A DNA stretch of 11,165 nucleotides from Candidatus Woesearchaeota archaeon (GTDB lineage Archaea; Nanobdellota; Nanobdellia; Woesearchaeales; GW2011-AR4), in contig JACQSQ010000063.1 in the NCBI GenBank assembly GCA_016211245.1, forward strand, positions 1 to 11,165, read 5' to 3'. The notes under the pieces were generated by a model, which was given only the letters and a program-made list of their open reading frames with translations, searched no databases and was not told the origin of the DNA. Below, piece after piece: positions 10,875 through 11,165 of this stretch (position 1 is its first letter; every line of letters starts with the position of its first letter). Position numbers and translations under genes: made by a program.

Positions 10875-11165
10875 TTACCCATGAGTGTACCAAAACTTCA
10901 GCTTATCCTTTTCCCTTGAGTCGAGCTTGCAGAACCCGAATCTTTGAAACTGCACAATTTCTCCAATTTTCAAATTCTTAACCATGGGCTCTGCCAATCC
11001 TTTTGCAACCTTTTTGTCTGGCATCAAAACCTCAACTTTAACCAAGTCTTTCTGCACAGGCAGCCAATGAATTATTTTGTCGCCGTGCTTTTTATATTTT
11101 TCATAATCTTTTGAATCGAAAACAAATTTGCCCCTAACTTTCTTAAAATTCAGGCAATCCATCAG
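10875..11165 (-). CDS. gltX: Glutamyl-tRNA synthetase, C-terminal part (5' end outside window)
   Basis: The open frame reaches the right edge of the window, where a Leu codon precedes MDCLNF, so the gene is incomplete here. The visible 96 residues are the end of the beta-barrel anticodon-binding domain of archaeal-type class I GluRS/GlnRS. Landmarks are KIIHWLPVQKDLVKVEVLMP (the strand pair after HGD) and GEIVQFQRFGFCKLD near the end, where VQFxRFGF is the hallmark string of this family, closing with FWYTHG. GluRS charges tRNA-Glu with glutamate in the cytoplasm; in archaea the enzyme often also charges tRNA-Gln, followed by amidation. The catalytic HIGH and KMSKS motifs lie outside the window, so specificity and full length cannot be judged. 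It is followed after 12 bp by the zinc-ribbon gene. Confidence 0.9.
   Translation of the reverse strand: MMDCLNFKKVRGKFVFDSKDYEKYKKHGDKIIHWLPVQKDLVKVEVLMPDKKVAKGLAEPMVKNLKIGEIVQFQRFGFCKLDSREKDKLKFWYTHG

Noticed and set aside
1..11165. CRISPR arrays, transposases or integrases
   Set aside because: No regularly spaced direct repeats and no frame resembling a recombinase were seen; the tRNA relic is the only hint of past mobility.

Overview
The window looks archaeal. Several starts sit about 25-30 nt downstream of TATA-like boxes, which suggests leaderless mRNAs. It carries FtsZ, an FKBP26-type prolyl isomerase, an archaeal-type CMP kinase, a COG1395-type HTH regulator, a TrmB-like regulator, a short histone-fold protein, the C-terminus of an archaeal GluRS, and a tRNA-Leu with a bulge-helix-bulge intron. 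The compact layout, AT-rich composition and several lineage-orphan genes fit a DPANN-type archaeon. That lineage call is inference; no rRNA is present.

Layout. 1-590 (+): end of an AbrB-like antitoxin gene overlapping a PIN toxin gene. 587-3010 (-): CMP kinase, FKBP isomerase and ftsZ in transcription order; each has its own TATA-like box. 3108-5676 (-): an apparent surface-protein operon. It begins with a 50-aa ribbon-helix-helix protein behind an 11-bp inverted repeat, followed by a pilin-like membrane-anchored protein and a large secreted protein split by a one-base frameshift in a G run. 5811-6674 (+): COG1395-type regulator. 6622-7242 (-): unknown gene whose end runs antisense into that regulator. 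7398-8503 (+): two adjacent coiled-coil genes. 8532-9161 (-): unknown gene. 9268-9999 (+): TrmB-like regulator. 10002-10184 (-): short histone-fold protein. 10185-10476: gene-poor stretch with a decayed tRNA-Leu 5' half and an inverted repeat. 10477-10590 (+): tRNA-Leu(GAG) with a 30-nt T-loop intron. 10599-11165 (-): gltX 3' end followed by a small membrane zinc-ribbon gene.

The housekeeping parts cover division (FtsZ), nucleotide metabolism (CMP kinase), folding (FKBP), chromatin (histone fold) and translation (GluRS, tRNA-Leu). The accessory parts are the toxin-antitoxin pair, the surface operon with its own candidate repressor, and two orphan genes. The strongest items for follow-up are the T-loop intron with an exact 3-4-3 bulge-helix-bulge, the nearby tRNA-half relic, and the self-regulated surface operon with its frameshifted product.
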